64,000 nucleotides of DNA from Aureliella sp046290675 (GCA_046290675.1 JBKAHA010000015.1:1-64000); one strand, 5' to 3'. Positions 36,449-45,254 are shown, counted from the first letter of the stretch. The notes: generated by a model from the letters alone, not told the origin. Made by a program: numbers and translations.

Positions 36449-38053
36449 ATGATGAAAAATCCAACACCAACTCGATCGGCAAATCGAATCCCAATGATCT
36501 GGGCGCCGCCAAGCTGGTTCCGGACGGCCAGTTACTGGGTGTTTTTGTGGGCGGTGAGCTCTTCGGCGGTCACAAACGCGCAAACGAGCGATTCACCCGA
36601 TTCGGATGTTCGCTCCCTGCGCATTGGCTCAAAGAGCTTCACAGAGTCGGTCATTCTCGGCGAGATGCTCTGTACGTTGACACGCCACGCCGGCGCCGAG
36701 TGCGAGCACAGAAAGGAACTAGGAGGGACCCAGATCCTATGGAAAGCACTGCTTTCCGGTGAGATTGACGCGTACGTCGAATATAGCGGTACGATCAAGG
36801 AGGAGATCCTGGGCGCGACCGGTGTTTTCAGCCTAGAAGAGCTTCGCGACTTGGTGAGCGAACAGGGAATCGAGGTTAGTGAGGCTCTTGGTTTTAACAA
36901 TACCTATGCACTGGGGATGACTGAAGAGAGAGCAACCGAACTTGGGATTACCAAGATCTCAGATTTGCTCCAACACCCCGACCTAGACATTGGTTTCTCG
37001 GACGAATTTGTTGAACGCAAAGATGGCTGGAATGGCTTGAAGGCTAAATACGGCCTTCCACAGACGGCGGTCCGAGCGCTGGATCACAGCTTGGCCTATT
37101 CCGGGCTCCGGGCTGGTTCCATCGACGTCATCGATCTCTACTCGACCGACCCTGAAATTATCTCCTACAACTTGCGTGTTCTCGAGGACGATCTTGCCTA
37201 TTTCCCCTTCTATGAAGCCGTCGTTCTCTATCGAAAAGACTTGCTAAAAAGCCATCCACTGGTGATCAAGGAATTTGAGAAACTAGTAGGCAAAATCAGC
37301 GGCGCTACCATGGCCAAATTGAATGCCAAGTCGCGCATTGACCGACTGCAGGAGCCGTTTATTGCTGCGGATTTTCTCAATGCGAACGTTGATTCCACGA
37401 TTGAGTTGCCTGAACAGCAATCCTGGCTGCAAGATCGAAGCTGGAAATTTGTTCGCTACACGGGAGAGCATGCCTATTTGGTTTGCATTTCACTTTCGGT
37501 GGCAATCCTGATCGCCGTACCGCTGGGAATCTTTGCGTATAAAGTGCCGCGATTGGGAGAAATTGTGCTCGGTGTGGTGGGTGTGATTCAAACCATTCCC
37601 TCGATGGCCTTGATGGTTTTCATGATCCCGGTGCTTGGCTTAGGCGCAACACCGGCGATCGTCGCACTCTTTCTCTACAGCCTACTACCGATCGTTCGCG
37701 GAACGCATACGGGACTAAGTGGACTATCGTCGAGCATCCATGAATCTGCTCTCGCTCTGGGGCTACCAAGTTCAGCCAGACTGCGATTGATCGAGTTGCC
37801 TTTGGCAGCTCAGTCAATCTTGTCCGGCATCAAGACGGCGGCCGTGATCAACGTGGGAACCGCTACGATTGGAGCTCTGATTGGCGCCGGGGGCTATGGT
37901 TCGCCGATTTTGACCGGGATCAGGCTGGCCGATGTGAGTTTGATCCTTCAAGGCGCGATCCCAGCAGCTCTTCTCGCACTATTGGTGCAGTGGGGATTTG
38001 GCTGGCTGGAGAAGTGGCTCGTACCGGCGGGGCTAAAGAAAACATCGACCTAA
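36449..38053 (+). CDS. Osmoprotectant ABC transporter, fused binding protein and permease
   Basis: A single 534-residue chain carries both parts of a glycine betaine/choline-type importer. After an N-terminal membrane segment (about 27-47) comes an OpuAC/ProX-like binding domain (about 53-310) with LRIGSKSFTESVILGEML, GEIDAYVEYSGTI and SLAYSGLRAGSIDVIDLYSTD. A permease domain follows (about 325-525), with TIPSMALMVFMIPVLGLG and the EAA-like loop HESALALGLPSSARLRLIELPLA that contacts the ATPase. In known fusions of this type the permease usually comes first; here the binding domain comes first, tethered on the outer face by the first helix. No ATPase gene is adjacent, so that subunit must be encoded elsewhere. 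Confidence 0.9.
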   Translation: MMKNPTPTRSANRIPMIWAPPSWFRTASYWVFLWAVSSSAVTNAQTSDSPDSDVRSLRIGSKSFTESVILGEMLCTLTRHAGAECEHRKELGGTQILWKALLSGEIDAYVEYSGTIKEEILGATGVFSLEELRDLVSEQGIEVSEALGFNNTYALGMTEERATELGITKISDLLQHPDLDIGFSDEFVERKDGWNGLKAKYGLPQTAVRALDHSLAYSGLRAGSIDVIDLYSTDPEIISYNLRVLEDDLAYFPFYEAVVLYRKDLLKSHPLVIKEFEKLVGKISGATMAKLNAKSRIDRLQEPFIAADFLNANVDSTIELPEQQSWLQDRSWKFVRYTGEHAYLVCISLSVAILIAVPLGIFAYKVPRLGEIVLGVVGVIQTIPSMALMVFMIPVLGLGATPAIVALFLYSLLPIVRGTHTGLSGLSSSIHESALALGLPSSARLRLIELPLAAQSILSGIKTAAVINVGTATIGALIGAGGYGSPILTGIRLADVSLILQGAIPAALLALLVQWGFGWLEKWLVPAGLKKTST

Positions 38054-38081
38054 TTCGGAGTCTCGCGGTCGACAGTTCAAA

Positions 38082-38321
38082 CTATGGCGCGGGAAACGTG
38101 AATTGAAGTTCCGGCTCTTCAAGTGATGGCACGATAAGGCTTGGCTCGTCGAGTTCCGAAGGAATGGGGCGGGAAGGAATCAGACAGGGGCTACACGCGG
38201 AACTGCTGTCGAGAACGCAACAATTGCCTGCTGGGGCTGGCGAAATCCGATCACTGACAGCTTGCCATCCAACCACCACCAAGATGATGGCAAGTTTGAT
38301 TTTCCAGCGTTTCAACGTCAT
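38082..38321 (-). CDS. Small exported protein of unknown function
   Basis: The 79-residue open frame has a basic start and a hydrophobic segment (KLAIILVVVGWQAVSD), then Cys- and Pro-rich sequence (NCCVLDSSSACSPC) and an acidic, Pro-rich end. It lies 53 bases downstream of the Nudix gene on the same strand, so it could be co-transcribed. The signal-like N-terminus and position are the only support. It may also be spurious. Confidence 0.4.
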   Translation of the reverse strand: MTLKRWKIKLAIILVVVGWQAVSDRISPAPAGNCCVLDSSSACSPCLIPSRPIPSELDEPSLIVPSLEEPELQFTFPAP

Positions 38322-38374
38322 GGGCCCGTCATGGGGTTTTTCGGCAACCGAACGAAGGTGGAGAGGCTTTTAGT

Positions 38375-38935
38375 TTAATTGCTTTGTGATTTCATCCAGT
38401 GTTCGATGGCTAACCGATTGGAATGGAAAGCCATATTTTCAAGATGTTCGAGGGAAGGCTTAGCCCATTCGTAGTGTTCGACTTCGTCTTCGGCCAACTC
38501 GATGCCTTCGCGGGTTGCCACGTCGACTAGATAAAAGTAATCAATCACATCTGCGACTACGCCTCGGTAATCGTATTGGTTGGGATGCGAAAGCAAGTAC
38601 GAAGTCGAGGTCACTTGCAGTCCGATTTCCTCGTTGACTTCACGGATTACGGCTTCTTCACCGCTTTCACCGGCGTCGACAAAACCTCCGGGCAGCCCCC
38701 ATTTTCCTTTGCCGGGATCACGAGCTCGGCGAATGAACAGCATTTCGCCTTTTTCATTCACAACGATTCCTCCGACCGCCGTGACCGGGCTGAAATAGTT
38801 TGTGAATCCGCAATCCACACATTGGAATGGAACCGTACCGGGGCTCGAAGCCTGTTGTCCGCAACGTGGGCAGAATGCGTAAACTTCGGAGACGTGTTTG
38901 CTTGGTGCGGAAGATTCTTGCATTGCGTTGGGCAT
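38375..38935 (-). CDS. Nudix hydrolase with N-terminal zinc ribbon
   Basis: The product (186 residues from the ATG at 38935; a TTG at 38983 or an ATG at 38923 are alternatives) has an N-terminal four-Cys zinc ribbon, AFCPRCGQQ and FQCVDCGFTNYF. A Nudix domain follows with the complete box GGFVDAGESGEEAVIREVNEEIGL, here split for reading as GGFVDAGESGEEA and REVNEEIGL. The combination resembles NudC/YjaD-like NADH pyrophosphatase relatives and ADP-ribose or nucleotide-sugar hydrolases. The substrate cannot be told from sequence. It is cytoplasmic. Confidence 0.88.
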   Translation of the reverse strand: MPNAMQESSAPSKHVSEVYAFCPRCGQQASSPGTVPFQCVDCGFTNYFSPVTAVGGIVVNEKGEMLFIRRARDPGKGKWGLPGGFVDAGESGEEAVIREVNEEIGLQVTSTSYLLSHPNQYDYRGVVADVIDYFYLVDVATREGIELAEDEVEHYEWAKPSLEHLENMAFHSNRLAIEHWMKSQSN

Positions 38936-39135
38936 CACTGTCGGCTTTGGATTGGCAGGGTGTGATCTGGTTTGTTTTTGCAAAACAACCGTACCACTTG
39001 GATCATTGCCACATCGTCGTGGGGATACGCGTTACGCAAGCCCGGATCGGTCGATTGATGTTTGTATCGCGTGTGTCGATTATTACGCTGCGTTGGTCGC
39101 ATGAAAGCCCTGTTGGAATACCACCGATCCAGATT

Positions 39136-40566
39136 CTAGCGGGACATTTCTGGGCGTGGCTTGAACTGATTCCAGACTAGATAGACCGCGATACCGACAA
39201 CGAACGTCGATAACATTGCGATGAACTCGACACGATGCGTGTTCCACGATGCTGCCAGAATCAGCGCTGTAATAATGACATAAATGAGTAAGCAAGTATT
39301 TTCCCAAGCGCGGAGCGGTCGAGCTTCAGGCAGTCGGGCATGAATCCACCAGAGCGAAATGACGGCGAGCGCGCCACAGGCTGACAGGGTCAGTCCGAGA
39401 TACTTCATCAACTGAAGCAAGTCCGCCGACAGCAAGGCAATGATGCTGAGCGAAGCCTGAACCAAAATCGCTTGCGTGGGTGCGCCCGTGCGTCCAGAAA
39501 GAAATTGCGGTAGTACTCCGTCTTGTGCCATTTTTTGGTAGACGCGCGGTCCAGCCAGCAGCATCGCAAAAACACTGCTACTCATCGATAGCACGATGGT
39601 TATTCTTACTAACCATTGGAGCGAATTGCCTCCCACGGCAGCGGCGGCGATGGTGGCTACATCTGCTTGGGATGCGATCGTATCTGGAGCCGGTGCGAAT
39701 ACGTAGACGTAGTTCAGCAGCAAGTAGATTGCGGTGACAATGGCGGTTCCGATTAGCATGGCAAGTGGGACGTTTCGTTGAGCATCCTTGGATTCGGCGG
39801 CCACGTATACGGCAGCATTGAAACCGGTGTAGCTGAGCGCGATCCAAGACATGGAACCGACGAAAACGATCCAACCGGCCAAGTCACTCGGCGCCCACGC
39901 AGGATCTCGGTCTGGCAGCGCAGCGCCTTTCCAGTCGCCGGAGCCGGTAAAAAAAAATGCCCAGACAATCGTGACGAAGATCAAACCTAACTTGGCAAAG
40001 ACGATCAGATTTTGGACTCTGGTTCCTAGAGATAATCGGGCAACGTGACAGATCGTCGCGAGGACGATAAGCCCGATGGCAACCATCGTCATTGCAGAAC
40101 TGCCTTGCTCACTGCCTGGCATCAAGTAGATCGCCGCCCCTAGAGCGGCCGCTGCGATCGGAGCCGTGAAGCCTGCAATCACTGATATCCAACCAGCCAA
40201 GAATCCGGCCGAGGGATGAACCAAACGACTCAAGAATAGGTACTCGCCACCGGACTGCGGAATGCGTTTGATGAGAGCACCGTACGCAACCGCACCACAC
40301 AGAGCCCAGACGCCGCAGATCACCCAAGCCAATAGGACTCGTCCAGGGTTTCCCAAAGTCTCGATCGACCAGCCGCTGGAGGTAAACACGCCCGCGCCGA
40401 CCATGTTGGCAACCACTAAGCACGTTAGAGTCGTCAGGCCGATTCCGGATTCACCGCTTGATTGAGCAGTTTCATTTCGTTCTGGATCCTGCGGCGCAGG
40501 CGTAGCCAAAGCGGATGGAACTGGATCATAGGGTGAAGGATTAGAGGACGACAAAGGCTGGCTCAC
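39136..40566 (-). CDS. APC-family amino acid permease
   Basis: A 476-residue transporter of the amino acid-polyamine-organocation superfamily with about 12 transmembrane helices. The N-terminal motif LTTLTCLVVANMVGAGVFTS contains the GxG unwound region of helix 1 that binds substrate; then VICGVWALCGAVAYGALIK and PQSGGEYLFLSRL are typical. A 40-residue hydrophilic N-terminus precedes helix 1. It should import an amino acid by proton or sodium symport, or exchange it; specificity is unknown. The start is GTG at 40566. It stands alone, divergent from a small membrane protein gene across the triple hairpin repeat. Confidence 0.9.
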   Translation of the reverse strand: MSQPLSSSNPSPYDPVPSALATPAPQDPERNETAQSSGESGIGLTTLTCLVVANMVGAGVFTSSGWSIETLGNPGRVLLAWVICGVWALCGAVAYGALIKRIPQSGGEYLFLSRLVHPSAGFLAGWISVIAGFTAPIAAAALGAAIYLMPGSEQGSSAMTMVAIGLIVLATICHVARLSLGTRVQNLIVFAKLGLIFVTIVWAFFFTGSGDWKGAALPDRDPAWAPSDLAGWIVFVGSMSWIALSYTGFNAAVYVAAESKDAQRNVPLAMLIGTAIVTAIYLLLNYVYVFAPAPDTIASQADVATIAAAAVGGNSLQWLVRITIVLSMSSSVFAMLLAGPRVYQKMAQDGVLPQFLSGRTGAPTQAILVQASLSIIALLSADLLQLMKYLGLTLSACGALAVISLWWIHARLPEARPLRAWENTCLLIYVIITALILAASWNTHRVEFIAMLSTFVVGIAVYLVWNQFKPRPEMSR

Positions 40567-40695
40567 TTGGGATCATTGAGACGAATGTGCGTTTACAAAC
40601 CACATGTCCGGATTCGACATTTTCTAGCGATGTGATGCATCTGGGCAATGCTAGGTGTAGAGTAGCCGCCTTGGTTTTGCAATAAATCGATAGAT

Positions 40696-40760
40696 GGGTT
40701 GCATTCCGCCAATGCGTGGGTTGCATTCCGCCAATGCAAATTGCTGCATTCCGCCAATGC
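40696..40760. repeat. Three tandem hairpin repeats
   Basis: The 16-base core TGCATTCCGCCAATGC occurs exactly three times, at 40700-40715, 40722-40737 and 40745-40760, spaced 22-23 bases. Each core holds the inverted repeat GCATT/AATGC around CCGCC, so each unit can form a small hairpin. They lie just before the ATG at 40783, in the leader or promoter of the next gene. Confidence 0.85.
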
Positions 40761-40782
40761 GTAGATTGAATCGGCTTTAACC

Positions 40783-41298
40783 ATGGCTGTCCTACATGTA
40801 ATGCAATTCGACCCAGTTTATATAACGGCCTGGTTAGCGGCAGGTGCTTTCTTTATTTCGCGTTGGCGAAGGCTGATGCGGCACTTGGATATGGAATTCG
40901 GTTTCTCAAGCATCGCAGGACTTGGACTGTTGGTAGTGCACATTGTGGTCTCTTACCACTGGGCTCATGGGTGGTCACACGAGCAAGCAGCCGAGCATGT
41001 TGCGGAGCAAACTGAGAAGTTTGTTGGTGTGCGCACAAGTTTAGGTTTGTACGCGAATTTCGCCGTCGTGCTGGTGTGGGGACTGCAAATCGCCTGTGTT
41101 CGCGGTCTGAAGACCAGTTGCCGACTTCGAACATGTCGCAATGTCATGCTCCCCACGGAGATCTTCCTGTGGTTCATGTTTCTAAACGCAGCGATCGTGT
41201 TTGCAGCTTGGCCAGCGCGAATTGTATTTGCGGGACTCGCGTGCCTCGTTGGTTATGACAACTGGTTGAACCGCACTTCAAGCACCAATCAATCCTGA
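40783..41298 (+). CDS. Membrane protein of unknown function
   Basis: The 171-residue product has about four transmembrane segments (around 12-28, 43-60, 86-104 and 126-158) with a hydrophilic, His-rich loop between the second and third (YHWAHGWSHEQAAEHVAEQ). I do not recognise a family. The His-rich loop might bind a metal, which is a guess. The ATG at 40783 follows the triple hairpin repeat. Its last ten bases overlap the end of the convergent transporter gene. Confidence 0.65.
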   Translation: MAVLHVMQFDPVYITAWLAAGAFFISRWRRLMRHLDMEFGFSSIAGLGLLVVHIVVSYHWAHGWSHEQAAEHVAEQTEKFVGVRTSLGLYANFAVVLVWGLQIACVRGLKTSCRLRTCRNVMLPTEIFLWFMFLNAAIVFAAWPARIVFAGLACLVGYDNWLNRTSSTNQS

Positions 41299-42656
41299 CC
41301 GGCTGGTAGCTCAGCGCTGGCGAGTCGTTGGTATTTGCGGCCAGTCCACACAGCGACCGTGGACCAGACAATCATGACCACGCCCATTGCTAACGCCAAG
41401 GGAGTAAGTGCTAGTTTGAAGTAGATGAGCCAGTCGCAAATTTTACCGGCGGCAACATCGCTGCCACGGAAGACGACAATATCCGTGAAGGCTTTTGATT
41501 TGTATTTGTCTTCGCGTGAAACCACGGTAAACAAGGCGTGTTGAGCTGGTACTAGCAAGCCGTAACCCATGACTTGGCTGAGCACCTGCCCGACAACCAG
41601 AATACGGAAGGATCCCTCCAACGAGAGCCAGCCAAAGAAGCAAAATAAGATTACGCTGGGAATCAACAGTGCGATGGTGACGCCGAGGCGTTTCATGATC
41701 CATCCGGCGATGATTGCCTGAGTGATTAGACTGCCGGACTGTCCATAAAGATTGATCTGCGAAAAGAGACCCATCCGCTCCACTTCGTTAGGCATATCGA
41801 CACTGAGTGAGAGCTGCAGGTTGTTATAGATGAAGGTCGCCGCGAACTTTCCGATGGCAACGAACAGGCAGATACCGATCAAATACGGTGAGGTGACGAC
41901 TCGGGTGAAACCGGCGAAGATGGAGCCACCGGTGCCTTGCTCGGCAATGCTCTCGCTTTGATGTTGGTTTCCTGCATCAATTGGATTCGCCAAGGGGTTC
42001 GGTTGTGCGGTCGCTTCCGGCCCGGCGACGTCGAGAGCTATGAACCTTTTACTTAATCTGCTCTGTCGGCGAATCAATGTGATTGCAACCACGACCGACA
42101 ACTCGAGTCCGATGATTGCGGTTGTGATTAGCCCTTGCGTCCCAAACCAATTCGAAAGTTGCAGCGCAATCAGGGAGCCGGAGATCGATCCGATGCTGCC
42201 GGCGGCAGCAATGATCCCGAACCAAGCTTTGGCCTGAGAGGCGGAAAAAAGATCCGCCATGACGCTCCAAAATAGAGTGACGACGAACAGGTTGAAAACA
42301 CTGACCCAGACGAAGAAGACAGCAATCGTTGGATTGCTGATTTGATTCATGCCCGCGAAGGTTGCGGCAAAGCCGACCAAACAAAGGATAAAGAAGTTGT
42401 AGACGATCGCGACCAGCCAAATTCGGTTGGCAACGGCAACCACACGCGAGTAGATGCTGAGCCCAACGATGGAGCTAATGAATGTAGCCAGGTAGAGGTT
42501 GCCCAGACCGCCAGCCAGATCGGATGCGAGTCCGTCGCGGACTGGCTTGAGGCAATAGTAAGATAGGAGCACAAGAAAGAACCACAGCCAGCTCAAGCCG
42601 ATCTCGACTGCATGCTTTCGGATCGATAGAGAATCAGTTGGATTCGTATCCGTCAT
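41289..42656 (-). CDS. MFS-like transporter of the nucleotide carrier (Tlc/NTT) type
   Basis: The 455-residue integral membrane protein has about 12 helices. The start LSWLWFFLVLLSYYCLKPVR and the second motif FFVWVSVFNLFVVTLFWSVM, followed by ADLFSASQAKAWFGIIAAAG, resemble the ATP:ADP antiporter-like family found in many free-living bacteria. The family includes true nucleotide exchangers of intracellular bacteria, but most free-living members have unknown substrates. A hydrophilic loop splits the two halves near residue 220. The ATG at 42656 overlaps the stop of the DNA methyltransferase gene as ATGA, so translation is coupled. A functional link between the two is not obvious. Confidence 0.85.
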   Translation of the reverse strand: MTDTNPTDSLSIRKHAVEIGLSWLWFFLVLLSYYCLKPVRDGLASDLAGGLGNLYLATFISSIVGLSIYSRVVAVANRIWLVAIVYNFFILCLVGFAATFAGMNQISNPTIAVFFVWVSVFNLFVVTLFWSVMADLFSASQAKAWFGIIAAAGSIGSISGSLIALQLSNWFGTQGLITTAIIGLELSVVVAITLIRRQSRLSKRFIALDVAGPEATAQPNPLANPIDAGNQHQSESIAEQGTGGSIFAGFTRVVTSPYLIGICLFVAIGKFAATFIYNNLQLSLSVDMPNEVERMGLFSQINLYGQSGSLITQAIIAGWIMKRLGVTIALLIPSVILFCFFGWLSLEGSFRILVVGQVLSQVMGYGLLVPAQHALFTVVSREDKYKSKAFTDIVVFRGSDVAAGKICDWLIYFKLALTPLALAMGVVMIVWSTVAVWTGRKYQRLASAELPAGQD

Positions 42657-43765
42657 TTGAGCGACTTACTTCGCTTCTTTGCTTTGGTGTTCTTCTTGGC
42701 AGACGCAGGAGCTTTTGCAGCTTTTGCTTTTGCTGCAGGCTTTCGCTTGACCTTTTTTTTCGTTGTCGGCGTTGCTTCCGTCAGTTTGAAGGCGAGCTGT
42801 GGACTCGATGCGTCCGGCGGACTTGCTTTGCGACTGTTCTTTTTCTTGGGTAGGCTTGTTGAGGTGCGACGTGGTCTCGTTTTCGGCGCACTCTTCTGTG
42901 GTTCAGCGGGACCGCTTAGCGGGTCACCGATACGTACTTCTTTCAGCCGTTTTCGACCGCTCTTCACATACTCTTTGGAAAGTTCAAAGCCAAAGAAGTT
43001 GCGTTTCAGCTTCTTGGCCACTGCCAGTGTTGTTGCACTTCCAGTGAAAGGATCGAGAACAATTTCCCCTTCGTCAGAGCATGCTCGAATGATTCGTCCA
43101 AGCAGTTGTTCGGGCATTTGGCATCCATGAAATCCGGCACGTTCTTTAAACGTTCCCGCGACGCGAGGGAAGTACCAAGTGTCTTCGTCGGTTCCAAATC
43201 CGTCGCAGTCTTGTGGGCGCAGGATCCAGGTGTCATCAGGTGAGCGACCTGCGCTGTTGGCGCGTTTGTCGTTGTAGACGAGCTGGCGAGCGGAGGGGAC
43301 CGCAACGTCATCAAAATTGAAAGTGAATTTCTTAGGATCCTTGATGAAGTAGAACAGGTGGGTGTGGGAACGCGTGAATTTGGATTTGCAATGCACTCCA
43401 AAGGTGTAGTACCAGATCACCCAATTACGAGTGTAAAAGCCGGCTTGCTGAGCAGCAATCTTGAGTTCGGCTGCATAGTCGTCGCCAATCGCAAGCCAGA
43501 ACGTTCCATTGCCCTTCAAGATGCGATGGGTTTCACGCATCCATTCGGAACACCATTCGACGTACTTCTCTGCATCGAGTTTGTCCTCGTACTCGTCATA
43601 CTCGTAGCCGATGTTAAACGGTGGATCCGCGAACACGAGATCGATGGAACCGTCGGGAACCTCGCGAAAGCAATCCATGCAATCGCCTCGATGGATCTTG
43701 CCGAGTAAATCATCCGCGGTCTTCCGCTTTTTCGTCTTGGTCTTCTTCGATGATCTCTTGGCCAT
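42653..43765 (-). CDS. DNA methyltransferase (N4-cytosine/N6-adenine) with lysine-rich tails
   Basis: The 370-residue enzyme is of the beta-type order. Catalytic motif IV DPPF is in LVFADPPFNIGYEYDEYEDK (about residue 47), and the SAM-binding motif I FxG is near the C-terminal side as VLDPFTGSATTLAVAKKL (about 243). This is the CcrM-like layout. Both ends are extremely basic: RSSKKTKTKKRKT at the start and, from about 300, a Lys/Ala/Pro-rich tail with KRKPAAKAKAAKAPASAKK that resembles histone H1-like proteins. No restriction endonuclease is adjacent, so it is probably an orphan, regulatory methylase. The recognition site is unknown. It is translationally coupled to the downstream transporter. 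Confidence 0.92.
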   Translation of the reverse strand: MAKRSSKKTKTKKRKTADDLLGKIHRGDCMDCFREVPDGSIDLVFADPPFNIGYEYDEYEDKLDAEKYVEWCSEWMRETHRILKGNGTFWLAIGDDYAAELKIAAQQAGFYTRNWVIWYYTFGVHCKSKFTRSHTHLFYFIKDPKKFTFNFDDVAVPSARQLVYNDKRANSAGRSPDDTWILRPQDCDGFGTDEDTWYFPRVAGTFKERAGFHGCQMPEQLLGRIIRACSDEGEIVLDPFTGSATTLAVAKKLKRNFFGFELSKEYVKSGRKRLKEVRIGDPLSGPAEPQKSAPKTRPRRTSTSLPKKKNSRKASPPDASSPQLAFKLTEATPTTKKKVKRKPAAKAKAAKAPASAKKNTKAKKRSKSLK

Positions 43766-44035
43766 TTTGTTCGAGCTGAACCTTCCGGGAATCGTACGAC
43801 ATTAGGAATCGGAGACGGGATCCATTGGGGAATCTTGTCGCTGAAATGATGCTTTCGATCTCTTCAGCGAGGATCGCGAGCCATTGTAGCTGTTCTTTCG
43901 AATTCTAGGCTCCGTACTCGTGAGTTGTTCGAACCCGTTCGGGAATCGTCTCTATGAGTGGATGGCAAGGGGCAGCTTTGTTGGCCTGCTAGGAGACTTT
44001 GAGTCCCTTACCGAAACGCAGTAAGTCTCAGCGGA

Positions 44036-45061
44036 TTAGGGCATCGAGCACAACGTCTTGTCGACGGCAGTGGCAACTCGAGAGCAGCGCTGCATTGTGG
44101 AGTCGAACTGTTCGAAATCCAGTGACTGGTATCCGTCCGAAGCTGCGGTTTCAGGGGTTGGGTGAACCTCGATGATCAGCCCGTCGGCGCCGGCAGCAAC
44201 GGCAGCGACCGACATGTCGGGCACCATGTATGCGTGGCCCGTACCGTGACTCGGGTCAATGATGACAGGCAAGTGCGTTTTTTTGTGAAGGTAGGTGACT
44301 GTCGCCAACGGTAGCGTGAATCGAGTATGTGACTCGAACGTCCGGATGCCACGTTCGCACAGCATCACGTTCGGGTTGCCCTCGTTGAGCACATATTCGG
44401 CGGCAAGCAAGAATTCGTCGACCGTCGCGCTGGCTCCGCGTTTTAGGAGAACCGCACGGTCGCTTTTGCCGACGGCTTCCAGCAAACGGTAGTTCTGCAT
44501 GTTACGAGCGCCGATCTGCAGCACGTCAGCATACTTGGCCACCAAATCGACTTCTTCGCTAGTCATGACTTCAGTGACTACGGCCAAGCCCGTTTCTTCG
44601 CGTGCGAGTGCGAGAAGTTTGAGGCCTTCTTCCTTCATTCCCTGGAAGCTGTACGGGCTGGTACGAGGTTTGAAAGCACCGCCTCGCAATGCGGTCGCCC
44701 CCGCTTTTTTCACGGCGTGGGCTGACGATACGATTTGTTCTTCACTTTCCACAGAGCAAGGGCCCGCCATGACGCCGACCACTCCAGCCCCGGCCTTGAA
44801 CTCGCCAACTTGGATTCGAGTTGGTTCCGGCTTCAATTCGCGACTAGCGACCTTGTAGGGTGCCAGAATCGGAAGCACTTCAGAAACACCTGGACCGCTT
44901 TCAAGGGCCTCTGCCTTGGTGACGCGTTCGTCGCCTACGGCAGCAATGACCGTGCGTTCGGTTCCCTGGATCACGTGGGCTTTGAGACCCATTTCCTGAA
45001 CGCGCTGTTGCATGTGTTCGATTTGGTCCGTCGTTGCATTGGGTTCCATGACAACAATCAT
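44036..45061 (-). CDS. aroF: 3-deoxy-7-phosphoheptulonate (DAHP) synthase
   Basis: This enzyme joins phosphoenolpyruvate and erythrose 4-phosphate, the entry step of the shikimate pathway to Phe, Tyr and Trp. The 341-residue product is of the Thermotoga type, with an N-terminal ferredoxin-like regulatory domain (residues 1-70, IVVMEPNATTDQIEHM) and a catalytic barrel with MAGPCSVESEEQI, RGGAFKPRTSPYSFQG, VLLKRGASATVDEFLLAAEY, ERGIRTFE and IIDPSHGTGH. I place the start at the ATG at 45061. An upstream ATG at 45136 in frame would begin inside the attenuator hairpin and is unlikely. The regulatory domain suggests feedback inhibition by an aromatic amino acid, and the leader adds transcription attenuation. 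Confidence 0.94.
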   Translation of the reverse strand: MIVVMEPNATTDQIEHMQQRVQEMGLKAHVIQGTERTVIAAVGDERVTKAEALESGPGVSEVLPILAPYKVASRELKPEPTRIQVGEFKAGAGVVGVMAGPCSVESEEQIVSSAHAVKKAGATALRGGAFKPRTSPYSFQGMKEEGLKLLALAREETGLAVVTEVMTSEEVDLVAKYADVLQIGARNMQNYRLLEAVGKSDRAVLLKRGASATVDEFLLAAEYVLNEGNPNVMLCERGIRTFESHTRFTLPLATVTYLHKKTHLPVIIDPSHGTGHAYMVPDMSVAAVAAGADGLIIEVHPTPETAASDGYQSLDFEQFDSTMQRCSRVATAVDKTLCSMP

Positions 45062-45114
45062 TGGGGGACTTTCAGGTTCGTTGACAAAGTGGGGATCGGG
45101 GAACGTAAAGGAAC

Positions 45115-45152
45115 AAAAAAAAGCCCCGGGAATCATCTGATTTCCGGGGCTT
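45115..45152 (-). terminator. Attenuator terminator in the DAHP synthase leader
   Basis: On the minus strand AAGCCCCGG (45144-45152) pairs with CCGGGGCTT (45121-45129). Further AATCA/TGATT pairing is possible towards the loop. The second arm runs into eight T (45115-45122). There is no gene on the minus strand upstream for it to serve, apart from the leader ORF, so it lies between promoter and aroF and should act as an attenuator. It starts 27 bases after the leader stop codon. Confidence 0.85.
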
Positions 45153-45179
45153 CTGAAGCGTCTGTATCGGATTCGCGAT

Positions 45180-45254
45180 CTACATACTCTTCACAGCCCC
45201 GCGCATAAAAGCGGGTCCGAAAAAGTAGGTAAAGTAGAACTGCGTGTTGCTCAT
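45180..45254 (-). CDS. Phe/Tyr-rich leader peptide of DAHP synthase
   Basis: A 24-codon ORF, ATG at 45254 to TAG at 45180. Residues 6-12 read FYFTYFF and residue 16 is Phe: five Phe and two Tyr codons of 24. It is followed at once by the terminator hairpin before the DAHP synthase gene. The layout equals that of pheL-type leader peptides, whose translation senses charged aromatic tRNA. The segment just after the aromatic run, GGA CCC GCT, is the first arm of a protector hairpin, so a ribosome stalled on the Phe/Tyr codons would mask it. GAAGG lies too close to the ATG to be a normal ribosome-binding site; the transcript may begin near the ATG. Confidence 0.8.
   Translation of the reverse strand: MSNTQFYFTYFFGPAFMRGAVKSM
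45195..45215 (-). promoter_or_regulatory. Alternative-pairing segments 1 and 2 of the attenuator
   Basis: Segment 1 is CCCGC (45211-45215). Segment 2 is GCGCGGGGCT (45195-45204). They can pair with each other as CCCGC/GCGGG. Alternatively AGCCCCG in the 5' arm of the terminator can pair perfectly with CGGGGCT of segment 2, giving an antiterminator that excludes the terminator. Both segments lie inside the last third of the leader ORF. Confidence 0.7.
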
